This document shows, one piece after another, positions 12,590 to 23,326 of a DNA stretch of 64,000 nt. Under the pieces are notes generated by a model, which was not told the DNA's origin, did no database searches, and saw only the letters and a list, made by a program, of their open reading frames with translations. The number at the start of each line of letters is the position of its first letter. The stretch's first letter is position 1. The translations under genes and the position numbers were made by a program. Location: the NCBI RefSeq assembly GCF_040115645.1, contig NC_089542.1, positions 5,518,001 to 5,582,000 on the forward strand, written 5' to 3'. Source of the DNA: Euwallacea fornicatus. Its lineage: Eukaryota > Arthropoda > Insecta > Coleoptera > Curculionidae.

Positions 12590-13760
12590 CTTGATGAAAG
12601 ATGTCGTCCACATGTAAAATCTTTCGGTGAACACGTTCCTTCTGATAGCATATATAGGAGATGGTTCAGACAATTTAATGAAGGTATTTTTGATGTTAAA
12701 AACGTTGAACGTAAAGCTATATCAATTTTTTTTTTAATGAACGATTGGAAGTATTACTTGATGTTTATCCCTGTCAAACTCAAGCCGAATTGGCAGCGGC
12801 ATTATATGCTGAACGATCGAGCGTTGAAAACGGTTACAAGTAATGGGACGTGTTCAAAAATACGGAAATCGAGTCCCACATGAATTAACCGAAGGCAACA
12901 AGAACATCGAAACGCCATTTGTAAAATGCTGTTTTATAATCTACAAATAAAGGTTTTTTTACATAAAATAATTACAGGACACGAAAAATGAATTCACGAT
13001 GCGATTTCTAAACGTAAAAAAACTTGGATGAAGCCTGCTACATTTGGTATTTCACATTCAAAGTGATATATTCATTGTGACAAGGTTATGTTCTGTATCT
13101 GGTGGGATATGGAAAGTATTGTACAGGGTGCGGCATAGGATCCGAGTATTTTTGAATTAATCGTAGAATCTTTCGTTTTTAATGCATTATTTGTTTTTTT
13201 TTTAATTAAAACAGCATGGTCGAAAACATAGCATTTTATAATCACGAACAGAAAATTACATCTGGCACGTGCTGTGCTGCAAAGAATGAAATGACTGTTG
13301 AAACAACCCTTCCATTGTAAATCCTCGAATGGCACTAGTTTTAAAAACGCTTGGTTCCTGCGCCGTACCCTGTATATCATGAGTTGCTGAAAATTTATAA
13401 AACTACTAGTATTACTGGCCAATGTCTATCGACAACAACTAAACCGCTTAAAATGAGCTATTCACGAAAAACGAGTTGAATGGGAAAATAGACACGACAA
13501 AGTAGGGTTTTAACATGCCACCGTGACGTAGATATTACTAAAAACTACTTAGAAGGGCAGAAGTGGAAAGTATTACAGCACCCGTCGTATTCACCAGCTA
13601 TGTCTTCTTCAGATTACTACTTGTTCCTGTTGGTGCAGTCAAGCTTAAGTAAAAACGGTTGCACTCTCATGAAGATATTCCTTATTGACTTAATAATTGG
13701 ATCGTCACGATTTTTGTAAAATACACTTTGACTTTTTTAACTTACTAAACGTGTTTTTTT
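12590..13760 (+). mobile_element. third mariner lineage, plus strand, interrupted by a MITE
   Basis: Transposase fragments lie in the right order: RRWFRQFNEGIFDVK, LEVLLDVYPCQTQAELAAAL, a damaged WVPHELT region, FLHKIITGHEK (first Asp changed to His), KKTWMKPAT, WWDMESI and, after the nested MITE, VYHELLK, then HPSYSPAMSSSDYYLF (third catalytic region). The element is broken by stops and indels. It is a mariner of neither the irritans nor the Mos1 type seen nearby. Both ends are approximate because no terminal repeats were identified. Confidence 0.68.
13124..13372. mobile_element. 249-bp MITE nested in the third mariner
   Basis: Its imperfect terminal inverted repeats are CAGGGTGCGGCATAGGATCC at the left and CAGGGTACGGCGCAGGAACC read inward from the right. 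A TA duplication flanks it at 13122-13123 and 13373-13374. Removing the MITE and one TA joins the mariner frame perfectly (WWDMESIV then YHELLK). It has no coding capacity. TA targeting suggests mobilisation by a Tc1/mariner-type transposase. Confidence 0.85.
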
Positions 13761-15422
13761 TCTAAAACTTAAATTTGGTGCATCGTCGTAGACTAAAACG
13801 GAAAAATTTTAATATTTTCTAATTTCATCCCTACTTCCATTTTCAAAAATTTCAACCACTGTGCTGCTGTATTTTCCAACTTTGCTAGGTTATCTTTTAG
13901 CCCTAAGTCTCTACTTGAAATTATCTAATTAGACCTTTTTTTCCTAAACTCGGTCAGATTTTTTCTTCACTTCTGCGTTCATTTCGGCTTCGAAAGTTTG
14001 GGTTATCTTGACCCCTTGAGATATAAAAATTTTAATTTTATTTGGAATTTTCGCCTTCATTTAAATTTCTACGAGAGAAAAGCATAATAAAAAATATTTC
14101 TTGATATATGGATGGTTAAATTTTAGCGGTTTTACGATGATTTTTATAGGCTGGCATCATCTATAAGAGTATTTAGAACTTTAAGTATTTTCTTTGACAA
14201 TATGACGATGTGGCAACTTTTACTGAAAACCTCTAGTTATTTCTTGCCAGACTTTCCAAACTATTGAGAGCAACAAAACAAAAAGTGCTTAGCGAATATT
14301 TGTCAAACGTTTTTCTCTCGATTTCTCCATAGAATAAACTGTTCGACTATGTGCCTGTCAGGTTCACTATTGGCTTAACTCCATCTTCGATAAAAATAAT
14401 TTCATTAGAAGAAAACTTTTATGATTTCTCACTTCACTTCGAATTATTAACACTCAAAAATTGATTAGCTGCTTCGAAATGGTTAAAATATGCCGACAAA
14501 GACGAAACTGAAAGGTCGTATTTTTTCCTCCCAACCTCTGGGAGATTTCAATATTCCGAGGCCTGTCATAAACACTGCGTTCACTGATGTTAATTGCTAA
14601 GCTCGTTTTTGTTCCTCTGCTTCCGTCCTTTCCGCCCAAGAATATTTTGAATCCTGATGGTTATAAAATGGGGAATATTTTATCTGATGGAGATATTTGT
14701 GATTGGAAGACGCGAAACGCGGGGAAATATTCTAGTCGAATGAGTTTATTTTTGTAAAGTGTGATAAGAATAATGATTTTATCAACGTTCGCATAAGTTT
14801 TATTTGAGATGAGGTTTAGCGAAGGCGAAAGCAGATCTTATTTAAACCTGCCTGAAAGATAAGTGATGATTCAAAAGTGCCGCAGTTCTTACATTCCCCG
14901 AACATTTCTCATTTAAATCTTTCTCATCATCAGTCGACCTAATTACGAAAATCTTGAGCCTCCAGGGTCTTTATTATTCTCCTGGGAATTTCGCAATAAC
15001 GCCGATGCAATACCGTCAATATCATTGCAATATTAGAAGGGCTCTATAAAGCCCTTCATGAAATTGAAAATACCGCAGGTTCCTAATAAAGTTACCACTT
15101 CAACTCGCTCATCATCGGAGGAACTCTAAGCCCGATTCATCGGCCATCAATTTTTCTAATGGATCCCTTTTTCAATAATCGAAAATACATAGAAACGGGT
15201 ATAGCGAAGGCCTTTCTGTCGACACAGGTTTGCGATACGATCGAAGTTAAAAATGGGCAGACGAACGCAGGAAATTTTTGCGACGACCAACATCAAAGCG
15301 GAGTGTTTATGACAGCCTTTAGGGTTTGGGATCTGCCAATCTGTTTTCCAGAAAAAAGGACTTGGAAATCATTAAGCTTTTCCTTTGACGTTTTTGAGGC
15401 GGAAATGCATTGTGGTAATTGG
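13761..15422. other. non-coding stretch between mariner copies
   Basis: No recognised gene. A 105-codon open frame at 15159-15476 on the plus strand is less A+T-rich than its surroundings but runs into the adjacent mariner end and has no recognised domain, so I do not call it a gene. Confidence 0.5.
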
Positions 15423-15599
15423 TACGCGGATATTCCCAGAAGTACTTCACGTAACACTAAAAGAAAAAAAAATTAAAAATATTATGTTATTTCTCAATAT
15501 AGTCTATTTTGCGATTGAGACGTTTTCACAGCAATGTTTTATCGTTTCTAAACCTTATTTATAGTAAAAAGCTTCGAATGTTTCGAAATAGGCATCAAC

Positions 15600-16561
15600 C
15601 TCGGACTAAACCATTATTGGCAAATTCCTTTCCACCGACTCATTTCTTCAATTTTGGAAATAGTAAATAATCTGAGGGAGCTAAATCTGGCAAATAGGAT
15701 GGGTGAGAGAAAAGTTTTTAAAAAATCCATTGATTTTAGCCATCGCGATGACGAAAGAGTGGACTGGTGTTGTGTCTTGGTAAACAAGTCTTTCTTTTTC
15801 GTTAAATACGGTCGTTTTTTTACCAATTTCTTCGCTCAAACTCTGAAATAAATTTGTATAATATTCTCCGTTTATTGTTTTTCTTTTACGGAGATAGTCA
15901 ATAAAAATGATCCCACGTGCATTCAAAACAACTGACTACATCACCTTTTCTGCAGATGGAATGCTTTTTGCCTTCTTTGGAACCGCGTTTCCCTTTTGAG
16001 TCCATTGTTTTAATTGCTCTTTCGTCTCAGGTGTGAAATAATGCACCCATGTTTCATCCATGATTATGAATCGACGCAAAAACTCGGCTTTATTGCTGCG
16101 AAACTTTGCCAAACACTCCCTTGATACATCCTCATGGCGCTCTTTTGTACAATTGTGAGAAACCGTGGTACCCATCAACAGATGTTTCATATTCATTTAT
16201 TCTGTGAAAATGTGACGTACAGTAGTCTTTCAAACGTCTATCTTCCAGTACTATTTTGTGAATTCTCATCACAATGTGTGGCGTTGTTAGATCTGGAGTG
16301 TGATTGGGTCGACCACCGGGGAGTTCGTCTTGGCAGCTTTTAATCGCGGCTACGACCGCATTTAAACTTTGTGACGCAGTATCTTACAGTTGTTAACGAA
16401 AGACCAGATTCCCCCAGAGTAGAATTTAACTTTGCTTTGATAGTGGATGGACTAAGACTTTTAAAATTAGAGTATTGAATCGCGTACATTTTTATATTCA
16501 CAAAATCTCTAAAAACGTTCGCTAAAATGGACTTAAAAACAAACACAAACCAACGTAGCAT
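15600..16561 (-). pseudogene. mariner transposase remnant (copy 2)
   Basis: Minus-strand fragments in order are: an N-terminal piece with LGESGLSLTTVRYCVTKFK (16561-16340); ECLAKFRSNKAEFLRRFI, then MDETWVHYFTPETKEQ and AEKVM (16196-15936); then ARGIIFIDYLRKRKTINGEY and YQDTTPVHSFVIAMAKI (15926-15681). The last corresponds to the second catalytic Asp block, normally HQDNAPVH. Frames are broken by several indels and stops. The first catalytic Asp (MDE) and the FIDYL motif are preserved, typical of irritans mariners. Confidence 0.78.
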
Positions 16562-16640
16562 CCTCCAACTTTAAACATGCGCTTTTTAAGGTTAAGTTTC
16601 TCTAATATTGGGAAATTTTTAACAAAGAAATCGCCATCTA

Positions 16641-17304
16641 CAGACCCTCAAAAGTTTTCGTACAGCCGAAAAAATTCTGTAAACAGTAATTTTCGACTGA
16701 TTTTGTTGAAATTTTGTATAATGAAAGTTCAAACTTAAATTCATTTTAAATTTTCGAACAACTTTTTAAATTTAAATTTTTAGAGCGCTTTTCAGGGTTT
16801 TAAAAAAAGCCGTTTTGGAAACTTCTTGTGCGGTTCAAATTTTTCAATATGATTTAAATAATCTTGTAGAGGGAATTTTACTACATATGTGCTGAAAATT
16901 TGGTCAAAGTCGAACTACAAATAAGGGAGTTGCAGCCTTATAAAATCGCTAAAAATTAACGATTTTCATGCAAAACGATGAAATATAAACATTTTTGAAA
17001 GGCTTCAACTCCCTTATTTGTAGTTCGACTTTGATAAAATTTTCAGCATATGTGTAGAAAAATCCCCTCTACAAGATTATTAAAATCATATTGAAAAACT
17101 TCCACCGCACAAGAAGTTTCCAAAACGGAGTTGTTTTTAAGATCCTGAAAAGTACTTTAAAAATTAAATTTTCGAAAGTTGCTCGAACACGTAAACTGAG
17201 TTTATGTTTGGATTTTCATTATACAAAATTTGAACAAAATCAGTCGAAAATTACGGTTTACAGAATTTTTTTCGTGTTTAAGAATACTTTTGTGAATGAT
17301 TGCA
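16641..17304. mobile_element. 664-bp foldback MITE nested in a mariner terminal repeat
   Basis: Almost the whole element is an inverted repeat: left arm 16641-16937, loop 16938-17000, right arm 17001-17304, about 85-90% identical by eye. The outer ends read CAGACCCTCAAAAGTTTTCG and, inward from the right, TGCAATCATTCACAAAAGTA. A TA duplication lies at 16639-16640 and 17305-17306. Removing it rejoins CGCCATCTA to TGTCAAGTGGGA, the mariner end seen intact at 9685. It has no coding capacity; the ends resemble Tc1-type terminal repeats. Confidence 0.88.
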
Positions 17305-17340
17305 TATGTCAAGTGGGATACTTTTAGAACCATCCTCGTA

Positions 17341-18617
17341 TATTACATATAATAAGCAATTAAAGGAACTCTTATCCTCAATCACCCTGTAGGACACTCC
17401 TAGCCCTTTCAGACCTTTGAATCATTCGAACTCACATAAGGCAACTTTAATTTTTTTCCATAGTGAATCTTTTTCTTTTCAATGTGCCTGAAACAATTTC
17501 GCAACTTCACTCGAACTTATTAGAGGCCGAAACCATGAAAGCCTTTCATCGTAGCCTTTCGCCTAGATCCGGAACGATTTTACAAAAACGGCTACAAAGG
17601 AACTTTGCTAACACGAGTCAAATAGAATTTGAAGCGCCTGTCTCTTTTCCACAGCAAATTTGTCGGGAGAGTTATTTTTAAAATCGGGGACTTGCATCTA
17701 TTTGCTCCCAAGGACATTTTTCCTTTTGATTAAAATAATAACCATGTCCCCTCAAGACAAGCCTAATTCGATTTAGCACACTTGGCGGCCCCAAATTCCA
17801 TTCGTATGCCTACGCTCTCCTTTAGCCCCCACGTTAATTGAGTAAACGTGCTCATCAACCTCTTTCAAATAACTCCTTTAGCACGTCTTTCTTAATTAAA
17901 TGCCACGCGAATATATTTTAAAGGGGAACGTTTACTACTCATTTGGGGCAACACTAGAAAATAAGGGGTTCAGCATAACATAATAACTTTGGGGGTGAAA
18001 GTTAGAGACTTTTAATTTAGACGACTTCAATTGTTGATGAAAAACTAGCAACGTGAGAAACGCAATTTCGATCGCGGCTGTTCAAAACAGTTACCTACTT
18101 ATGTATAAGAGCAATAAAAAACTATTGACAACTTCGTTCCAGAATCACAAATTTCCTTAATAGCGTGTTTAGTGTTATTTGGTCATCACTCATTTTCCAT
18201 CGATGATTTTTTAGAATTTGTTTGTCTTTGAGACGTGATCAGGTTCGTGTGATTGGACGTTTCGCATGCCTCTGCTTGTTGTTGAGTTCTCGCTCTAATT
18301 TATATTCAAAATAGTAGAGATATAATTAAGTTATCGCGTTGATGTGTACCGGCGCAACAGGATAATTTCATTATTTTAATTAACATTTATAAGGGATAAT
18401 TAATAATTTTTAGAAAATTGGTGGTGGCTAAGATCGACGTCTTGTCACTACGTTTTTTAGGTACTTTTTATCAGTCTACGGCGGTAGATATTCTTATAAG
18501 AAAATTGATTGATGCTGTCGAAGAAGTCGAAATATCCTCCGTGGCTGTTTTAAATTCTGGCACCAATTTATTTGCAAAACAAGAGAAATATAACCAGTTC
18601 TTAAAAAAAACTCTAAG
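17341..18617. other. non-coding stretch, nothing recognised
   Basis: Only short open frames without motifs. It ends at the TA beside the Mos1-like mariner. Confidence 0.55.
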
Positions 18618-18619
18618 TA

Positions 18620-19889
18620 TGCCAGGTCTGTAAATATGAAACCGGAATCTTTTAATAAAAAGTACAACTTAACTGCGCAATAATTATAAAAAATATTTTA
18701 TTCGAAATATTTCCCATCTCTCTGGCAATTTGTGGATGCCACGCCCAAAAGAACTGTTGTTCTTTTGAGGCAAACCCGTTCATCGAGCCATTTTTGAACT
18801 GTTTCGTAAGAGGTGAAGTGCCGTTCTGCAAGAGCGTGTCCCATCGATGCAAATAAGTGATAATCGGATGGTGCTAAGTCGGGTGAATAAGCCGCTTGCG
18901 ATAGTACTTGCCAATGAAACGTCCCAATCGTTTCCTTCACCAGTTTTGCAGTGTGTGATGGTGCATTATCATGAAGCAACATCATCTTGTGTTGCCGTTC
19001 TTGATATTCTGGTCGTCTTTCACGCAAAGCTCCATGCAAGTCCATCATTTGTTGTCGGTAACGTTCAGTATTAACTGTTTCTCCAGGTTTTAGCAGCTCA
19101 TAATAAATTACGCCTTTTTGATCCCACCAAAGACAGAGCATTGTTTTCCGTCCATATCGATTTGGTCTTGCTGACGATGCTGATGGTTCGCCTGGAGTTA
19201 CCCATGATTTTTTACGTTTGGGATTCTCAAAATAGATCCATTTTTCGTCACCAGTCACAATTCGATGAAGAAATGACTTTCTGTTATACCTGATAAGCAA
19301 CAATTGGCAAGTGGTTTTTCGATTTTCTTGCTGTCTTTCATTGAGTTCATGTGGAACCCATTTTCCTATCTTCTGAATTTTTCCCATAGCTTTCAAACGA
19401 ATGGAAATGGCTTCTCGTGTCACATTTAATTGGTTCGCTAATTGTTGTTGCGTTTGAGTATCGTCCTCATCTAACAAAAGCTTGCAACTCGCCGTCTTTA
19501 AACTTTTTCGGTGGTTTTCCACGCTCTTCGTTAATGACGTCAAAATTGCCACTTTTGAATTTTTTAAACCACTCATAGCACTGTGATTTTCCAAGGGCAT
19601 GTTCACCGTAAGCTTCAACAAGCATGCGATGTGAATCTGCAGCCGTTTTTTTCAAGTGGTAGCAGAAAATCAATGCTGTCGGCAAATCGTAATTTGTAGG
19701 CACAAAATTCGACATACTCAAAGCTATTGCAAACTGTACTGCAGTATTGAACCTGTATTGTTATGATTTGAAAATCATTCTCAGATGTAAATAAGAGATA
19801 TAGTCCCTTAATAACACGATAAGGTAGTACCTATATTGACCACTAGGGACATTTGGAGGCAAATTCCGGTTTCATATTTACAGACCTGA
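18620..19889 (-). mobile_element. mauritiana-type (Mos1-like) mariner, about 1.27 kb
   Basis: The terminal inverted repeats are essentially identical: CAGGTCTGTAAATATGAAAC from 18623 and the same sequence read inward from 19888, continuing into CGGAAT. TA dinucleotides lie just outside (18618-18619 and 19890-19891). Length, TIR style and transposase all match the mauritiana subfamily of mariner. It is the best preserved mariner in the window, yet its coding frame is broken. Confidence 0.9.
18698..19715 (-). pseudogene. Mos1-like mariner transposase, frameshifted
   Basis: Starts MSNFVPTNY, with LIFCYHLKKTAADSHRMLVE and WFKKFKSGNFDV in the DNA-binding part. It continues with LLDEDDTQTQQQLA, WVPHELNERQ, HRIVTGDEKWIYFE (first Asp), MLLHDNAPSHTAK (second Asp) and AAYSPDLAPSDYHLFASMGH (third Asp, D34D spacing), and ends GKYFE. 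An extra base in the A-run at 19476-19479 breaks the frame after GELQA. A second frameshift near 18775-18785 falls at the WLDE / FASKEQQFFW junction, and a third lies just before the end. All three catalytic aspartates survive. The protein cannot be made in one piece, so the element is non-autonomous. Confidence 0.9.
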
Positions 19890-19891
19890 TA

Positions 19892-21892
19892 GAACTATCT
19901 CACAGAACTGCGAACGATTTTTAACGATCGTTGAAAGACAGCGTTCCCTGGGCATATTCTCGTTTTTGCAGCCAATGTTGAGAATTAGCAGAATTTTCCT
20001 TCGTTAAGTTGCAGTCCAAATAAGCCTTCTGCAAAAGTAAATTTAAATGAAACTAGCACAGTTTTAAATTCGCATCCTAAAATTGCTTGAAATTTCATGA
20101 TGCTTAGTAATTCTTCTATATTCAGTCTCTTCATTCCTCCTAAAAATACATTGAATACGTCTTTAATTCCCTTCTCATAACAGATATGACTTAACTGTAA
20201 AGAAAAACACCATCGAAGCGAGGTTAAGCTGCGAAGTTTCCACTTGGGCGAATTTAAAAAGTTACAAGTTGTCGAGTTCACGGATTTCAAAACAAACATT
20301 TTTATATTTGGGAAGTTTTCATTGAGTTTTCTGGAAAAAGGGGTATTATGTGCTCGCCCGGAAATTTTGCTTTGGAAGGATTGTCCTTACAGATATTAAA
20401 TGACTCTCTTTGCATTCCAAGTTTTAGACACACTCTCTGATAATAATTAAACGACCGATTCATAAAATATGGATGGGTTCATTGGTAATTCGGTTTTAAT
20501 TAGTATTCCTGAAAATCATTCAATTATATATTTTAATATAAGCCGCAAATGTTCATTAATAACGGCAGTTTTGAATATAAATTATATTTTTCTGTCATTT
20601 TGGATAAATCTTACATTAACACGGCTGAAACTCATGGGCGTGTCTTAAAACAATTTCGTTATGAAAATATTACATTATCTGTATGCTCAATAAATAGCAA
20701 AATTAGTTATAATATTTGGAATTTCGCTGTCTATGGTAATGAAGCATTTCCCGAAACCTATTTCAATAAACAAAGCGGCTCAATGACGCAAATTAAATAT
20801 CAATATTGTTAAATTCGAGGCACACATTTACATATTATTATGAATCCGCCACAATACTGCATAACCGAGATTTTTCGCTGATCTACTTGGAACGACAAAA
20901 TTCGATATCGGAATCGAGATCATTGCGGGCTGAACGTTGTATTACATACACCCCAATTTAACTTCGTAAATGGAAATCACCGGCCTGATATTTTCCTATA
21001 ACGGAACTTAAGGAACTGCAATTTATCTTGTCTGATAAACAATTTTAATATTACGTCAGTAGTGAAGAGAGGAGAGAGGATGCATTTCGAACTAGTTGAT
21101 GCTCCAGCGCAAACTTTCCTTCTGGGTCGGACAAAAGTTTCTACTTTTTGTTTGTTATGATGGTAGGCTAGGGAGCTTAATTAAAATACATTATATGGAG
21201 AGGAAGTGAATATAAGGGTAGCACTGTTAAGTTACTTAATGCTGTTTTTTCTCTGCAGCTCGCTACGCCAATAGGAACAACAGGGTGCATTATGTTACTA
21301 TTCGAACACGATATTTTAGAGCCCTGTTCAACATCTCCAACATGCTTTTTTCATTTAAAGTGTAACGGTTTTGTCCTGATGTTCTGAAACTGCACGAGAG
21401 CGGAATACTTCCGACTCGAAGTTTATTAATTAATAAAAATATGTTAGTAATGATTTACTAATTCTCTAATGACCGTCACAGGTCTCGCCATTGGCCTCTT
21501 GTAGTGTTTCATTGACTTTCATCGGGGGAAAGACAAACTGCGTTCGCCGTTCTTTTTCGTCAATACTTCCAAAGATCCGTTGCACAATATCTTGTTCAAG
21601 TTCTACGAACCAAAGATTTCAAAATTGCCCATTGTAACTTCAATCAATCCCTTCGGTCCAAAGTAGCAAATTTTACGGCTTGTTGCCTCTCTTTGTATGT
21701 TATGTGATTTTTCAATTTGATTCTCGTTAGTGTTAATTTGCCAACAGAAATCCCTATACTCATCTTTTGCAGTTTTCCAGCAATATAAGGATCATGACAC
21801 AAAAATGGGTTTCCAATATTTTTCTTGTAGAGACTTTGACACGGTTGTCTTACTTTCTGGCAATATGAAGTTATAACTTATGAACTTACTAA
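19892..21892. other. non-coding stretch between the Mos1-like and Tc1-like elements
   Basis: Open frames of up to about 104 codons (for example minus strand 20299-19985) show no motif. The stretch 21470-21800 is somewhat less A+T-rich, but its conceptual translations are interrupted and unrecognised. Confidence 0.5.
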
Positions 21893-21894
21893 TA

Positions 21895-23324
21895 CACTGA
21901 CTTACAAAAAAACCGCAAAACACCAAGAAGAACGCATTGTATGTATTTGAAATTTTGGCATGATTTTAGACTTGTAAAGAGAAAAAAATGATAAAAATTT
22001 CAAGTTCGTATTTTAATGCGATATGAAGTTTTTCTTTACTTTTTTATCTGTGACGATCGTTCTTTTTGCAATTTTTTTTACAGACAGATAGCGATAAAGG
22101 TATTATTGTTAGTACCATATTAAATGTGTGGTAGTGCAAAATGCCTCGTGTATGCCAAAATGCAGTTTATCGGCAGTTAACTCCCTTTGAAAGGGGAAGA
22201 ATTGTTGGTATGCATGAGGCAGGTTTACCTTTCCGCGAAATTGCACGTAGATTGGATCGAAACGCATCAACAGTGCTAATGGAGAGATTGGTCTAACGAA
22301 GGGTCAGTAAATCGTCATCGTGGTAGTGTCCGTTCAAGAATGACGAACCAACGCGAAGACCAGCGACTTCGTCGTTCAGCGACAGGCGCCCCGTTTGAAA
22401 CAATTCCGTCTCTTGGTGCTACCTGGGTAGCCACCCTAAATCGAAGGGTCTCCCTTAGTACGATGTATCGCAGAATTCGAAGTTTTGGACTAAATTCATA
22501 TCGTCCTATGCGTCGGTTTCCATTATTACGAAACCACAGGGTGGTCCGACTGGAGTGGTGTCGTCTGAGAGTGCAATGGGTGGATGAGTGAAGAAGAATC
22601 GTGTTCGGTGATGAGAGCCGATTTTGTTTATGGCGATCTGATGGACGGTTACGTGTTAGAAGGCGCAGAGGAGAGCGATTAAATTTGGACTTTTTGGAAA
22701 GGCGTCATTCTGGTTTAACACCAGGTGTCATGGTTTGGGGTGCCATCCAGTATGGTAGTCGGTCTCCTCTTGTTTTCATTTATGATAGATTAAGTGCTCA
22801 GAGGTACATTAATAGTGTCTTAGAACCGGTTCTTGTACCATACACGCACGACCATCCTGAAAGCACATTTCAACAGGATAATGCGCGACCGCATGTAGTC
22901 AACGATACTTTGAGGTATTTGGAAGCTGAAAATTTGAATACTTTGCCTTGGCCATCTCGGTCTCCAGATTTGTCCCCAATAGAGCATGAATGGGATATAA
23001 TGGGTCGGAGACTTCAACGTTTAGCTCGCCCTCCAGAGACCGTAGATGAACTCCGCAAGCAGGTGCAGATTGCCTGCGATACAATACCACAGGAAGATAT
23101 TGACAATTTAATTTTAAGCATGCCACGTCGCTTACAGGAATGTATTAATTTAAGAGGAGATACCACCCATTATTAAATTATTATTAAATTTTTTCACTTA
23201 TTCACAATAATTTCCTTTTGATATTTTGATCGTCTTTATCTGTTACCCGACCCAACGTAATGCCAGAATTTCAAACGTGTACAATGTGTTTTTCTTGGTG
23301 TTGCGGTTTTTTTGAAAGTCAGTG
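21895..23324 (+). mobile_element. Tc1-like element, about 1.43 kb
   Basis: The terminal inverted repeats begin CACTGACTTACAAAAAAACC at 21895 and CACTGACTTTCAAAAAAACC inward from 23324. They extend imperfectly for about 65 bases, including GCAAAACACCAAGAA and its partner. The TA target duplication lies at 21893-21894 and 23325-23326. It encloses one Tc1 transposase gene on the plus strand. The ends look complete. Confidence 0.92.
22141..23176 (+). pseudogene. Tc1-like transposase (DD34E), one frameshift and one stop
   Basis: The N-terminal helix-turn-helix part starts MPRVCQNAVYRQLTPFERGR and includes FREIARRLDRNASTV. The frame then slips near 22277 and continues as WRDWSNEGSVNRHRGSVRSR. A TGA at 22589-22591 interrupts VQWVDE / RRIVFGDESRF. 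After it come the catalytic blocks: FGDESRF (first Asp), GVMVWGAI, FQQDNARPHV (second Asp) and SRSPDLSPIEHEWD (Glu), with 34 residues between the second Asp and the Glu. The C-terminus has SMPRRLQECI, typical of Tc1 proteins. With only two lesions this is a fairly young, inactive copy. Confidence 0.9.
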
Positions 23325-23326
23325 TA

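Larger units (their letters stand above)
15425..17338 (-). mobile_element. mariner element, irritans-like (copy 2), carrying a nested MITE
   Basis: The terminal repeats are CGCGGATATTCCCAGAAGTA (15425 onward) and CGAGGATGGTTCTAAAAGTA (read inward from 17338), with TA duplications at 15423-15424 and 17339-17340. Without the nested 664-bp MITE and one TA the element is about 1,248 bp, the usual mariner size. It is the same family as 9685-10933 but inverted. Confidence 0.85.

Noticed and set aside
15159..15476. 105-codon open frame on the plus strand
   Set aside because: No recognised domain or splice context; its end overlaps the mariner terminal repeat, so it probably is chance.
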